Positions 52,868 to 62,712 of a stretch of DNA of 64,000 bases are shown one piece after another. Made by a program: the position numbers and the translations under genes. The notes below the pieces were generated by a model, which saw nothing but the letters and a program-made list of their open reading frames with translations, did not search any database and was not told where the DNA came from. The stretch's first letter is position 1, and each line of letters begins with the position of its first letter. Source of the stretch: Clostridium sp. Ade.TY (GTDB lineage Bacteria > Bacillota > Clostridia > Clostridiales > Clostridiaceae); NCBI RefSeq assembly GCF_000498355.1, contig NZ_AVSV01000013.1, positions 16,912 to 80,911 of the forward strand. Direction: 5' to 3'.

Positions 52868-53437
52868 TTATATTTTAATAGCTCTCTTACTATTCATAAT
52901 CTCAACTATTGTATACATATTTGAAACTTCACCAATTAATAACTTATCTTTTAATCCATAGAAGTCTAAACATGTACCACAGCTTACTATTTTAACACCC
53001 TTTTTTTCTAATTCTCTTATACTATCTATAACTTCTGATCCCTCTGTAACTAATTTAACTCCACTATTTAGAAATACAATTTCTTCTGGAATATCTGTAG
53101 CTTCTGTTAAAGCATACATATAACTCTTCATAAGAGTTTCTCCTAGTTTATCGTCACCTTCACCCATTTTATCAGTTGTTATTATTATTGAAAAAGTATC
53201 TTTTTTCTCCTTTTTTTCTTCAACTAATTCTTTTACTATTGTTATTTTAAAAAGATCTCCTTCTAACGCACTATTAACAGTAAAACCTGCATTTTCAGCA
53301 AATCTTGTTACATTAGTATTTGCTATTTCATTATCTACTGTTACAACAGCTTCCCCACTTTCTATTGAATCAAAATATTTTTTTGTTTCAATAACTGGTT
53401 TAGGACATGCAAGTCCAATACAATTAATATTTTTCAT
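52868..53437 (-). CDS. yedF: YedF-type sulfurtransferase-like protein
   Basis: A 189-residue two-domain protein. Residues 1-70 are a TusA-like domain with the Cys-Pro motif IGLACPKPVIETKK; residues 80-185 are a DsrE-like domain (TDKMGEGDDKLGETLMKSYMYALTE and IVSCGTCLDFYGLKDKLLIG). This fusion is annotated as selenium-metabolism protein YedF and is often found near selenium genes; none (selD, selA or a selenoprotein) is visible here, so its function is unclear. I chose ATG 53435-53437, seven bases after GAGGTG. It is the first gene of a three-gene leftward unit. Confidence 0.88.
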   Translation of the reverse strand: MKNINCIGLACPKPVIETKKYFDSIESGEAVVTVDNEIANTNVTRFAENAGFTVNSALEGDLFKITIVKELVEEKKEKKDTFSIIITTDKMGEGDDKLGETLMKSYMYALTEATDIPEEIVFLNSGVKLVTEGSEVIDSIRELEKKGVKIVSCGTCLDFYGLKDKLLIGEVSNMYTIVEIMNSKRAIKI

Positions 53438-53534
53438 AACCAAACACCTCTCTATTTTTTAATTAATAATAATATTATACACTATTTTTTATATTATTTT
53501 TTACTTGTTATATTTTAACACTATTCGACATTTA

Positions 53535-53563
53535 TTGATTATATATACCCTATATAATATAAT
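53535..53563 (+). promoter_or_regulatory. sigma-A promoter of the LtaS-type gene
   Basis: TTGATT (53535-53540), 17 bases, TATAAT (53558-53563), about 30 bases before the start codon. Confidence 0.65.
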
Positions 53564-53594
53564 TTAAATTGATTATGTTTTGAGAGGTGACTAA

Positions 53595-55457
53595 ATGAAA
53601 AAATTTTTTGAGAAATTAAACATTTCTTTAAATAAAGATACCGTTTTCAGATTTATATTATTTTTAATACCATTGTTTTCAATAGTATTAAAAGGCATTT
53701 TATTTCAATGCTTTGTAAGCAGCAAAAACCCTTATGAATTAGACTTTCATTTAGGTTTTTTAAATGCTAACAACTTTTTGGATTATTATTATGCTTTCAC
53801 ATTAATATTTTTAAGTTTTTCATTATTATTTAAGGGTAAAGGAAGAGTTATTTATCTTTTTGTAGTTGATGCAATTTTAACTGCATTAATTTTAACTGAC
53901 ATCACATATTTTAGAGGATTTTTAACTGTTCCATCTGTTCTTATACTAACTCAGACTGCAAACTTAGATAATATGTCTGGTAGTATATTTTCAATGTTTA
54001 GTAATTATGATTTCTTATTTTTAATTGATTTTGTTGTTCTTGGAATATACGTATTCTTCACAAGAAAATCTTACGTTAGAGTTCAAAAAAGAGCTATAAA
54101 ATCATTTTTATTAACATTAATACTTCCAATAATATTTATACTGTATGTTCCTTTTAATCTTTACGTACTAGGTAATAAAGATGTTAAAAATGCTTATCTT
54201 TTTGATAACTATGACCCAACAAATACAGTTAAATATTTTTCATCAGTCGGTTATCATATAATTGACGCTATTAATGTTTATAAAGATTCAAAACCTTATA
54301 AATTAACGGAAGAAGATAAAACTCAAATAAATGATTACTACAACTTTAAAAATGAAAATTTACCTAATAATAAATACTACGGAATGTATAAAGGTAAAAA
54401 CTTAATAGTTATACAAGTTGAATCACTTGAAAGCTTTGTTCTAGGACAAACTGTTAATGGAAAAAAATTAACTCCTGTTATGGATAAATTAATAAAGGAT
54501 GGTATGTACTTCCCTAACATATGTGAACAAGTTAATGAAGGTACAAGCTCCGATTCTGATTTAATGATTAATACATCAATGTTACCACTTAGAAGAGGCT
54601 CAACTTTCTTTAGATATCCAAATAGAGCTTACAATTCAATGCCATTAATACTTGGTAATGAAGGTTATACAAGTGAAGCTATTCATCCAGATAAAGGTTC
54701 TTTCTGGAACTATAAGAATGGATTAACTGCAATAGGTTTTAATAAATTTACTGATTTTTATTCATTTAATCCAGATGAAATTATAGGAATGGGTTTAAGT
54801 GATAAAACTTATTTCAGACAAGTTGTACCAATGCTAGAAAAATTAAAACAACCTTTCTATGCATTTACTGTAACACTTACAAATCATGGACCATTTGATT
54901 TACCAAAAAGTATGAGAAAACTTAACTTAGATCCAGAACTTGATAAAAGTGAACTTGGTGGATATCTTGAAAGTGTTCACTATACAGATGCACAAATTGG
55001 TTACTTCTTAAGCCTTCTTGATAAAGCAGGAATTTTAAATAATACTGTTATTGCTATAGAGGGTGATCATACTGGAGTTCATAAATATTATCAACATAGT
55101 ATAGATAACTTATCACATAAGGAAGCTTGGTATTCAAATAATGGAATTCCAACAATACCACTTATTGTATATAATAAAGATAAAACTGTAGGTAAGACTT
55201 TTGATACAATTGGTGGACAAATTGATATAATGCCAACTTTATTATATACACTTGGCATACCATCCAATAAATATCAAGATACTGCCCTTGGTAGAAACTT
55301 ATTAAATACAAATAGAGATTATGCAGTTTTAACTAATGGTAAAATAATTGGTAATACTAAGGATTTATCTAAAAAACAATTAGAATTAATTGAAGGTTCA
55401 CTTGAAATGTCTGATAAAATGATCAGAGCAGATTATTTTAATATGAGTAAAAACTAA
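53595..55457 (+). CDS. ltaS: lipoteichoic acid synthase-family phosphoglycerol transferase
   Basis: A 620-residue membrane enzyme that moves glycerol-phosphate from phosphatidylglycerol onto the growing lipoteichoic acid chain. Five hydrophobic segments lie in residues 17-190, and an extracellular sulfatase-fold domain follows (about 265-590). Catalytic-site matches to LtaS are the metal-binding Glu276 in VIQVESLES, the nucleophile Thr317 in NEGTSSDSDL, and the EGDHTGVH metal site. Primase- or stress-type paralogues share this architecture, so the exact role (LtaS or a paralogue) is not certain. It has its own promoter and a strong terminator, and AGAGGTG precedes the ATG. Confidence 0.93.
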   Translation: MKKFFEKLNISLNKDTVFRFILFLIPLFSIVLKGILFQCFVSSKNPYELDFHLGFLNANNFLDYYYAFTLIFLSFSLLFKGKGRVIYLFVVDAILTALILTDITYFRGFLTVPSVLILTQTANLDNMSGSIFSMFSNYDFLFLIDFVVLGIYVFFTRKSYVRVQKRAIKSFLLTLILPIIFILYVPFNLYVLGNKDVKNAYLFDNYDPTNTVKYFSSVGYHIIDAINVYKDSKPYKLTEEDKTQINDYYNFKNENLPNNKYYGMYKGKNLIVIQVESLESFVLGQTVNGKKLTPVMDKLIKDGMYFPNICEQVNEGTSSDSDLMINTSMLPLRRGSTFFRYPNRAYNSMPLILGNEGYTSEAIHPDKGSFWNYKNGLTAIGFNKFTDFYSFNPDEIIGMGLSDKTYFRQVVPMLEKLKQPFYAFTVTLTNHGPFDLPKSMRKLNLDPELDKSELGGYLESVHYTDAQIGYFLSLLDKAGILNNTVIAIEGDHTGVHKYYQHSIDNLSHKEAWYSNNGIPTIPLIVYNKDKTVGKTFDTIGGQIDIMPTLLYTLGIPSNKYQDTALGRNLLNTNRDYAVLTNGKIIGNTKDLSKKQLELIEGSLEMSDKMIRADYFNMSKN

Positions 55458-55462
55458 AAATT

Positions 55463-55496
55463 AATAGGAACTACTTTAAACGTAGTTCCTATTTTT
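55463..55496. terminator. bidirectional terminator between ltaS and the DedA gene
   Basis: A perfect 12-bp stem (55463-55474 with 55482-55493), then T bases on the plus strand; the minus strand is also T-rich beyond the stem. Confidence 0.88.
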
Positions 55497-55507
55497 ATTA
55501 TTAATTA

Positions 55508-56095
55508 TTATTTTCTACTTTTTAATTTTCTTTTTTTCTTTAATATTGCAATCATAATTATAAAACAAATAACACCTATTAAGCTTATTGCATACTTATG
55601 TACAAAATTCCATATTGAACTTTCATTTACTCCAATATAATAACCAAAAACTAATAATGCCGCATTAGTTAATAAAATACCAAATATAGTATATTTAATA
55701 AATGATCTTAATTTCATTTTATTAGCACCTGCTAATACTGCTATATAAGTACGTGCAAATGGAATAAGTCTAGCTATTAAAATAGCATATTTACCATATT
55801 CATCAAATATTTTTTCAACCTTGTCTGAAATATTTTTATTTCTTTTATTTTTATTTTTAAATTTATTTACTATTTTTTCTCCAAACCAACATCCTAAACT
55901 ATAACTAAATATTGATGCACATAATTCACCAAGAAATGTGAATAATAAAGCCATTTGAAAGTTATAAATTCCTTTTGATATAGATAATCCAATAAAAGGT
56001 AATAAAGCTTCTGTTGGTAAATATATACTCATTATAAATACACCGATATATCCTAATCTACCTGCAAAATGTTCTATAATAGCTATAAAATTCAT
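55508..56095 (-). CDS. DedA-family membrane protein
   Basis: A 195-residue VTT-domain protein with about five hydrophobic stretches. The family's landmarks are the N-terminal YLPTEALLPFIGLSIS re-entrant segment and ILIARLIPFARTYIAVLAGANKM, which carries the conserved Arg residues. DedA proteins are lipid scramblases or flippases; relatives UptA and PopT recycle undecaprenyl phosphate or scramble phospholipids. The lipoteichoic acid synthase next door makes an envelope-lipid role attractive, but they are convergent and not co-transcribed. GGGAGGTG precedes the ATG (56093-56095). Confidence 0.9.
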   Translation of the reverse strand: MNFIAIIEHFAGRLGYIGVFIMSIYLPTEALLPFIGLSISKGIYNFQMALLFTFLGELCASIFSYSLGCWFGEKIVNKFKNKNKRNKNISDKVEKIFDEYGKYAILIARLIPFARTYIAVLAGANKMKLRSFIKYTIFGILLTNAALLVFGYYIGVNESSIWNFVHKYAISLIGVICFIIMIAILKKKRKLKSRK

Positions 56096-56168
56096 TTATA
56101 CACCTCCCTATTCCAATATATCATTTATTTATTGTATATTTATTAACAATTTAAGACCGTATAATAAA

Positions 56169-56209
56169 CAAAAAATAAAAGACTGTCTCAAATTTAAATT
56201 TGAAACAAT
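56169..56209 (-). terminator. terminator of the two-component/tldDE operon
   Basis: A 15-base stem with two G-U pairs (about 56195-56209 with 56180-56194), followed by a T-rich run on the minus strand. Confidence 0.83.
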
Positions 56210-56223
56210 CCTATAAATTTTCT

Positions 56224-57567
56224 TTATTCTCCTGCTACTGATAATTCCTTTACAAACACTGATGGTGATCCAAAACTAGACATTGGGAATTTTATATCAT
56301 CACAAATCTCTTCTATGTCTTTTAATAAATTAAAGAAATTACCTGCAACAGTTATTTGTTCAACTGGATATGATTGTTTACCATTTTCTATCATAAATCC
56401 TTTGGCTGCTAATGAAAATTCTCCTGTTATAGCATTAGCTCCAGCATGTAATCCTGAAAACTCTGTTACTATAAGCCCATCACCTAATTCACTTAAAAGT
56501 TCATCAAAATTTTTATTGCCATTTTCTATATAAAAATTTGTAGGACCAACACTTACAGGTGAAGCATATGAGCTCTTAAATCCATTTCCTGTTGATTTAA
56601 CTGACGCTTTATATGCAGTCTTTAAGTTATAAAGTAATGTCTTAAGTTCTCCTTTAGATACCAATTCCTTCTTAACAGTCTTAACACCTTCATCATCAAA
56701 TCCAACTGATGCTAATCCGTCTTTCATTAATGGATTATCAATTATAGTAACTTTACTTGATGCTATAACCTCTCCTTCTTTATCCTTTAAAAGAGAAATT
56801 CCTTTTTGAGCTGAATCTGCATCAAATACTGACCAAAATGATTGTAATAAAGAAACCATAGCTTCATTTTTTATTACAATTTTATATTTTCCAGATTTAA
56901 TTGATTTTGCATTAACTTTCTCCATTGCTTCATCCACAGCTTGTTTAGCTATTTTTTTAGGATTTACTTCTGAAACTTTTTTAGCCATTGAATACCCAAA
57001 TCCATCATATTTTCTATTATCTATATCAATTACAGGTACAACATATGCTGTTAAAAGATTTGATTTGTCTTTAAGTTCTAATCCTTTTGAATTCATAAGT
57101 CCATATTCAACATTTACATAACTTATTCCACATCCTAAGAAATTAACAACTTTATCAGAATAATTTTTACATTCCTTTTCCATTGAAAGTCCTAAATCAA
57201 TAAGCTCTTTAGCATCAATATTTTCTAAATCTTTATGATAATTCTCTACTTTTTCATAGTCTTTATCACCTTCATATATAAATTGAATATCCTCATCTTC
57301 TATTGATAATGCAGAATCTTTTGCATTTTTCACAAGCATACTTATAGCATCCTCATCTATTATTTCAGTATAAGAATATCCCATTTTCCCATTCACTTTT
57401 GCTCTAAATGAAACTCCAAAAGATTTATTTAAATTATACTTTTCAACTTCCTCTTTATATATGTTTATACTTAAACTTTCCTTATTTGAAAAATATATTT
57501 CAAATTCATCTAAACCTTCTTTTCTTGCTTTATCAAATAATTTATTTTTAAATTCATTAAACTCCAT
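56224..57567 (-). CDS. tldE: TldE/PmbA-family metallopeptidase partner
   Basis: A 447-residue TldE (PmbA) protein. TldD and TldE form a heterodimer in which TldD carries the metal site and TldE helps to trap unfolded peptide; E. coli TldDE matures microcin B17 and degrades CcdA. Visible signatures are NKSFGVSFRAKVNGKMGYSYTE, GLMNSKGLELKDKSN and the C-terminal SGLHAGANAITGEFSLAAKGFMIENGK. No HExxxH is present, as expected. GGAGGTG precedes the ATG. It is 11 bases after tldD and ends a five-gene unit beginning with the response regulator. Confidence 0.92.
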   Translation of the reverse strand: MEFNEFKNKLFDKARKEGLDEFEIYFSNKESLSINIYKEEVEKYNLNKSFGVSFRAKVNGKMGYSYTEIIDEDAISMLVKNAKDSALSIEDEDIQFIYEGDKDYEKVENYHKDLENIDAKELIDLGLSMEKECKNYSDKVVNFLGCGISYVNVEYGLMNSKGLELKDKSNLLTAYVVPVIDIDNRKYDGFGYSMAKKVSEVNPKKIAKQAVDEAMEKVNAKSIKSGKYKIVIKNEAMVSLLQSFWSVFDADSAQKGISLLKDKEGEVIASSKVTIIDNPLMKDGLASVGFDDEGVKTVKKELVSKGELKTLLYNLKTAYKASVKSTGNGFKSSYASPVSVGPTNFYIENGNKNFDELLSELGDGLIVTEFSGLHAGANAITGEFSLAAKGFMIENGKQSYPVEQITVAGNFFNLLKDIEEICDDIKFPMSSFGSPSVFVKELSVAGE

Positions 57568-57578
57568 AATTGCACCTC

Positions 57579-58964
57579 CTATCTTCCGCCTACTGTTATT
57601 TCTTTTAATCTAATCATCGGCTGACCAACATTTACAGGAATACTTCCAGATGATGATCCACACATACCTTGTGCTTGACATATATTTGTTCCAACCATAT
57701 CAATATTCATTAATACTTCGCTACCTTTACCTATAAGACTTGCACCTCTAACTGGCTCTGTTATTACACCATTTTTAACCAAATATCCTTCTGATACTGA
57801 AAAATTAAATTCTCCAGTTACAGGATTTACAGATCCTCCACCAAGTTTTTTAGCATAAAGACCATTATCTATTGACTTTATTATATCTTCTGGTTTATCA
57901 GTACCAGCAGCTATATAAGTATTTGTCATTCTTGAAGTTGGAGCAAATTTATAACTTTGTCTTCTTCCGTTTCCTGTTGGCTCCATTCCCATTCTTCTTC
58001 CATTTAATTTATCAATCATATATCCTTTTAATATACCATTTTCTATTAATATATTCTTTCTTGATTTTGTACCTTCATCATCAATGTTAATAGAACCCCA
58101 TGCATTTTCAATAGTTCCATCATCAATTGCAGTTACTTTAGTAGATGCTATCTGTTCACCTATTTTTCCTGCAAACTCTGAATTTCCTTTAGCAACTGAA
58201 GTTGCTTCTAATGAATGTCCACATGCTTCATGAAATAATACTCCACCAAATCCATTATCAATTGCAACTGCCATTTTTCCAGCTGGACAATCCTTTGCAT
58301 TCAACATTGTAATAGCAGTTCTTGCTGCTTCTAATGCATACATTTCAGGATCTATTTCTTCTTTAAACATCTCAAATCCTTTTGATCTTCCTGGCCCTTC
58401 AAAACCCATTTGATTTTCGCCATTTTTTGATGCAACAGCACTTATACCAAGTCTTGTTCTAACTCTTCTATCTTGAAGACAAACACCTTCTGTATTGGCT
58501 ATTAAAATCTTCTGATCTTTATCTGCATAACTAACGCTTACTTTGCTTATTTCTTCACTATAATCATTAGCTTTATTATATGCAAGCTTCATTATCCCTA
58601 TTTTTTTTGCATATTCAATATCTTCTGGATAATATTTTACTATATGTTTATTAGGAACCCATATAGAATCATTAACAATTATATCTTTTTCTTCTTGTAA
58701 CTCTCCAAGTGCAAGTGCTGCTTTATAAGCTGTATCTAATAAACTATTAATAGAATTATCATTTGTATATGCATAAACACTTTTTAATCCTTTAAATATT
58801 CTTATTCCAACCCCATAACTTCTTCCACCTATGGCACTTTCAACTTTATTATCTAAAATACTAAGCGAATTGCTTATACTATCCTCTTCATAAATTTCAG
58901 CAAAGTCTCCTCCAGTTATCATACATTTTGATAACACAAGACCTATAGTTTCTTTTGATAACAT
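57579..58964 (-). CDS. tldD: TldD-family metalloprotease
   Basis: A 461-residue TldD subunit with the metal-binding HExxxH in GVLFHEACGHSLEATSVAKG (near residue 248), preceded by QMGFEGPGRSKGFE-type segment and followed by INIDDEGTKSRKNILIENGILKGYMID and the C-terminal cysteine-containing GTNICQAQGMCGSSSGSIPV. With TldE it degrades or trims unfolded peptides; in RiPP systems it removes leader peptides. I found no bacteriocin-like precursor gene in the vicinity, so the substrate is open. GGAGGG precedes the ATG, 32 bases after the lipoprotein gene. Confidence 0.94.
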   Translation of the reverse strand: MLSKETIGLVLSKCMITGGDFAEIYEEDSISNSLSILDNKVESAIGGRSYGVGIRIFKGLKSVYAYTNDNSINSLLDTAYKAALALGELQEEKDIIVNDSIWVPNKHIVKYYPEDIEYAKKIGIMKLAYNKANDYSEEISKVSVSYADKDQKILIANTEGVCLQDRRVRTRLGISAVASKNGENQMGFEGPGRSKGFEMFKEEIDPEMYALEAARTAITMLNAKDCPAGKMAVAIDNGFGGVLFHEACGHSLEATSVAKGNSEFAGKIGEQIASTKVTAIDDGTIENAWGSINIDDEGTKSRKNILIENGILKGYMIDKLNGRRMGMEPTGNGRRQSYKFAPTSRMTNTYIAAGTDKPEDIIKSIDNGLYAKKLGGGSVNPVTGEFNFSVSEGYLVKNGVITEPVRGASLIGKGSEVLMNIDMVGTNICQAQGMCGSSSGSIPVNVGQPMIRLKEITVGGR

Positions 58965-58996
58965 TTTTATTTCCCTCCTTATTTAAAATAATCATT

Positions 58997-60496
58997 CTAT
59001 TTACCTGTTTTATTTACTTGCTTTTGATATTCTTTAAATGTATTTCCCCAATAATCTACATAATCACCTTCGCACCATTGTGCCATTATTACTTCCTCGC
59101 CATCTTTAAGTTTAAACTCTTCAACAGGATTTGATAATTTATTATTTGAAATATTATATACTATTAATTTATTATCCACTATAACAATAGCTAATTTTCC
59201 ATCTGGTGATGTATAAATATCCTTTATTAAAGGTATTTCATTTTTTAAAATTTTCCATGGCATTACTAAAGAATCGTATCTTACTAAATTAATCGACGGT
59301 TGAAGTGATATTCTATAGTCATACTTTATGCCATCTGGATTAAGTGGAGATATTCTTCCTACCATTCTCCAATTACCATTTTCCCTAATTACTCCAAAAT
59401 TACTATAATCTATATACTTTCTAACTTTATCAGTTTGAGACTTTGTCAAATTATGATAAGCATTTACATAATCCTTCTTATAATTTGAATTATATTTTTT
59501 AGAAAATATATCTTGAAAAACTAATGACTTATCTGAAAATAAATTGTCTATTGGCATCATCTCATATTCAGTATAATTATTTTTAAATTTATTTCCTGTA
59601 TAAACTTCTGTTGATATATAATTATCTCCTATGTAATTTAATCCTCTATAAACATTAGATTTTTCATTAATAAATTGCTTTTCTTTATCTGTCATCGTCA
59701 TTTGACCCTTTTTATCTATTGAACTTGCCACAAAATACTCTTTATGATATCCATTCTTATCAATACTATTCTTTGATAAAGTCCATATTCCTGATTGCCT
59801 TGGGAATATTATACCATTAACCGCTTCAATAGGTTGAACCTTCCCATTTTTAGAACTTATCCAAAGTGTTCTATATTTTTCATCTGTATAGGTTCCATCA
59901 TCTTGCAATTTCCTTGGCTCTTTAAATGTTATATAAAGTCCCTTATCTGTATTATAATCATTCTTATTAACATTTTTCATATCTGATGTATTTAATTTAT
60001 TAAATACATCCTCTGAAATATCACTTACCCATTTTACATTTAATAAAACACCTTGATAGTATATAAAGCTTTTATCTTTTGTATAATAAAAGAATTCAAA
60101 TATACTATTATTTTTATCTGATGCAGAAATTACACTTAATTCATTATCATTAATACCAAGATCCCTTACAGTAAAACTATCTTGATAAGATATAACATAA
60201 TCATCCTTTACAACTTTTAATTTATACTTAACACTATCATATGTTGTACTATCTATATTTATATTATGTTCTCCAATATCTATAAACTTATCTTGAAGAT
60301 CCTCAACCTTTCCTGACGAATAGATATTTTTATCTAGTACTTTATAATCTGTTATCTGCCATCTTCCTAATACAATTAAATCATTGTTTTGAGGGGCTTG
60401 AAGCTCCATCATATTATTAATATCTATACTATTGCATCCAGTTAAAGAAAACATTAATATTATTAAAAACAGAATTTTAATACTTTTAAATCTCAT
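58997..60496 (-). CDS. lipoprotein of unknown function co-encoded with a two-component system
   Basis: A 499-residue protein with a signal peptide ending in lipobox FSLTGC (Cys21), so anchored outside the membrane. The rest is beta-rich and hydrophilic, with a repeated look (LYITFKEPRKLQ, YRTLWISSKNGKVQPI, GKLAIVIVDNKLIVYNI) that may reflect WD/propeller-like blades; I do not recognise a family. Its start overlaps the histidine kinase gene by 11 bases, implying coupled translation and perhaps a role as a sensor accessory, like the YycH-type proteins that act with WalK. The tldD gene follows in the same direction. Confidence 0.75.
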   Translation of the reverse strand: MRFKSIKILFLIILMFSLTGCNSIDINNMMELQAPQNNDLIVLGRWQITDYKVLDKNIYSSGKVEDLQDKFIDIGEHNINIDSTTYDSVKYKLKVVKDDYVISYQDSFTVRDLGINDNELSVISASDKNNSIFEFFYYTKDKSFIYYQGVLLNVKWVSDISEDVFNKLNTSDMKNVNKNDYNTDKGLYITFKEPRKLQDDGTYTDEKYRTLWISSKNGKVQPIEAVNGIIFPRQSGIWTLSKNSIDKNGYHKEYFVASSIDKKGQMTMTDKEKQFINEKSNVYRGLNYIGDNYISTEVYTGNKFKNNYTEYEMMPIDNLFSDKSLVFQDIFSKKYNSNYKKDYVNAYHNLTKSQTDKVRKYIDYSNFGVIRENGNWRMVGRISPLNPDGIKYDYRISLQPSINLVRYDSLVMPWKILKNEIPLIKDIYTSPDGKLAIVIVDNKLIVYNISNNKLSNPVEEFKLKDGEEVIMAQWCEGDYVDYWGNTFKEYQKQVNKTGK

Positions 60497-61895
60497 TTAA
60501 CTCATCCTCATCCCTTTCTTTAGGAATACTAATTTTTATCTCTGTCCCAACATATAACTCACTACTTACTAATAATGTTCCATTATGAAGCTTTACTATT
60601 TCATCAGCTATAGATAAACCTATACCAGCATTTGAATTTGTATTACTTCCTTTGTAGAATTTTTCCTTAACTCTTTCTAATTCATTTTCACTTATTCCAC
60701 ATCCATTGTCGATAATTTCTATTATTATATTTTCTATATCTTCTGAGAATTTTACCTCTATTAATCCCTGTTCTTGAGTAAATTTAAATGAATTATCTAT
60801 TATATTTATCATAACTTGCTTCATTCTATCTATATCAATATTCATATACTGAGTTTTTATTGAATTATATACATGAAAATTTATATTTTCTCTTTCTGCC
60901 CTTGGAGTCATATATAGTTCTATATAATTAGCAAAATGAGTAGTATTCACTAAAGTTTTATTAAGAGATATTTTATTATTTATAAGTCTTGAAAAATCTA
61001 ATAATTCCTCAACCATTACAGATAATCTATCAGTTTCTTTTTCAAGTATATCAAAACCTAATTTTAAAGTTTCTCTATCAGTATTTTCATTATTTAAAGT
61101 TATAACCCATCCCTTTATAGCAGTAAGTGGAGTTCTAAGCTCATGAGATACAGATGATATAAAATCATTTTTCATTTTTTCTCTTTCATCTAGCTCTTCT
61201 GCCATATAATCTAAAGTATCTGCAAGCTGACCAATCTCATCTTCTGAATCAAAATTACTTCTTTGATTTAAATCTCCACTAGCCATTTTCTTAGCGATAT
61301 TTTTTAGTTTTAAAATAGGATTAACTATGTTTTTAGCCATTATTATACTTATAATAACACCTATAATTAATACTAAAACTGATATTCCAACAAAGAAACC
61401 CATTATAGATGCAATAGATTCATTAACTTCTTTTAAAGAGGTTACATACCTTATAGCTCCAATTATCTTACCATTTACATCTATAGGCTTTGTAACCGCC
61501 ATAACATTATATGATGAATATTTAACTTTTCCTACCCATTCACTACTTTCACCATGTAGTGCTTTTTTTACATCCAATTTATTTTCTTCTGATAAATCAT
61601 TATTTCCTATTGAATCCATAATAAGACGTCCTTGATTATCAAATATTTGAACTTGAGCGGTAGTTTGATTCCAAAAAGCATCAACATTATCATAAACATT
61701 AAGTTCTAATGATGTAGTTGAATAATATCTATCATAAAAGTTTATTGCCAAATCTATTTGATTAGTTAATATTGTTTGTATATTCTTATAATAATATTGC
61801 CTAACAAATACCATTAATAATATATCTAATATAACTATTGTTGAAAATACAACTATTATAAAATTTCTTATTATCCTGTTTTTTATACTTTTCAT
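60486..61895 (-). CDS. sensor histidine kinase (HAMP, HisKA, HATPase)
   Basis: A 469-residue membrane kinase. Order: transmembrane helix (about 11-32), extracellular sensor of ~130 residues (about 35-162), second helix (165-187), HAMP (about 187-238), H-box SVSHELRTPLTAIKGW with phospho-accepting His251, and the ATPase domain with the N box (NIIDNSFKFTQEQG), DNGCGIS and GIGLSIADEIVKLHNG. It resembles the ResE/WalK/PhoR type. Its gene starts three bases after the response regulator's stop and overlaps the lipoprotein gene, so they form one unit. The signal is unknown; neighbours suggest a cell-envelope stimulus. Confidence 0.94.
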   Translation of the reverse strand: MKSIKNRIIRNFIIVVFSTIVILDILLMVFVRQYYYKNIQTILTNQIDLAINFYDRYYSTTSLELNVYDNVDAFWNQTTAQVQIFDNQGRLIMDSIGNNDLSEENKLDVKKALHGESSEWVGKVKYSSYNVMAVTKPIDVNGKIIGAIRYVTSLKEVNESIASIMGFFVGISVLVLIIGVIISIIMAKNIVNPILKLKNIAKKMASGDLNQRSNFDSEDEIGQLADTLDYMAEELDEREKMKNDFISSVSHELRTPLTAIKGWVITLNNENTDRETLKLGFDILEKETDRLSVMVEELLDFSRLINNKISLNKTLVNTTHFANYIELYMTPRAERENINFHVYNSIKTQYMNIDIDRMKQVMINIIDNSFKFTQEQGLIEVKFSEDIENIIIEIIDNGCGISENELERVKEKFYKGSNTNSNAGIGLSIADEIVKLHNGTLLVSSELYVGTEIKISIPKERDEDELNEI

Positions 61896-61898
61896 ATG

Positions 61899-62582
61899 CT
61901 ATCCTTTCCATCTATATCCTATTCCCCAAACAGTTTCTATAAATTGTGGATTTGATGCATCTTTTTCTATTTTTGCTCTTAATCTTCTAATATTTACATC
62001 TATTATTTTAGGATCACCAAAATAATTATATCCCCATACTGAATTTAATAATTCATCTCTAGAAAAAGCCTTATTAGGATTTTCTATAAATGTTTTCATA
62101 ATTAAATATTCCTTAGGTGTAAGTTCTATTTCTACACCATCTTTTGTAATCTTTTGAGAATATAAATTTATAACAAATGGTCCATTTACTAATTCATTTA
62201 TAGCCTTGCCTTCTTTACCCTCAATTCTTCTTAGAATAGCTTTTATTCTAAGAACAACCTCTAACGGATTAAAAGGTTTTACTATATAATCATCGGCACC
62301 ATACTCTAATCCCATTATTTTATCCATATCTTGACCCTTTGCAGTTAACATTATTATTCCCATATCCTTATACTCTTCTCTTAACTTGCTACATACTTGA
62401 AATCCATCTATCCCCGGTAACATAACATCCAAAACTGCAACATCTGGCTTTTCTTCCATAGCTTTTTTTATACCATCTTCTCCATTGCTAGCCTCAATTA
62501 CTTCAAATCCATTTCTAGCTAAATTTATCTTTAAAAAACCTCTTATACTCACTTCATCTTCTACTAATAATATTTTAGCCAA
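61899..62582 (-). CDS. OmpR/PhoB-family response regulator
   Basis: A 227-residue regulator with an N-terminal receiver (AKILLVEDE acidic pair, phospho-acceptor Asp52 in VAVLDVMLPG, MLTAKGQDMD, Lys in YIVKPFNPLE) and a C-terminal winged helix (ELTPKEYLIMKTFIENPNKAFSRDELLNSVWG, DVNIRRLRAKIEKD, VWGIGYRW). It partners the kinase downstream. I chose TTG 62580-62582, nine bases after GAGGTG; a GTG four codons earlier overlaps that site. The repeated TGTAATAG motif upstream of the neighbouring deacetylase gene is a possible target. Confidence 0.94.
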   Translation of the reverse strand: MAKILLVEDEVSIRGFLKINLARNGFEVIEASNGEDGIKKAMEEKPDVAVLDVMLPGIDGFQVCSKLREEYKDMGIIMLTAKGQDMDKIMGLEYGADDYIVKPFNPLEVVLRIKAILRRIEGKEGKAINELVNGPFVINLYSQKITKDGVEIELTPKEYLIMKTFIENPNKAFSRDELLNSVWGYNYFGDPKIIDVNIRRLRAKIEKDASNPQFIETVWGIGYRWKG

Positions 62583-62608
62583 AATTAACCACACCTCTTT
62601 CTAATTTT

Positions 62609-62640
62609 AAAAAAGAAGCTTAATATAATTTAAGCTTCTT
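62609..62640 (-). terminator. stem-loop between the deacetylase and response-regulator genes
   Basis: AAGAAGCTTAA (62613-62623) pairs with TTAAGCTTCTT (62630-62640); TTTT follows on the minus strand. It probably terminates the deacetylase transcript, although it is 70 bases past its stop; a TATAAT at about 62649-62654 would alternatively place it in the regulator's leader. Confidence 0.6.
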
Positions 62641-62712
62641 CTATTATTATAATCCATATTTTTTATTCTTAATATACAATTATTTTACTTAACTACTTTA
62701 AGTAAATATAAT

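Noticed and set aside
56224..58964. RiPP/bacteriocin cluster around tldDE
   Set aside because: I found no short precursor peptide, modification enzyme or dedicated exporter nearby.
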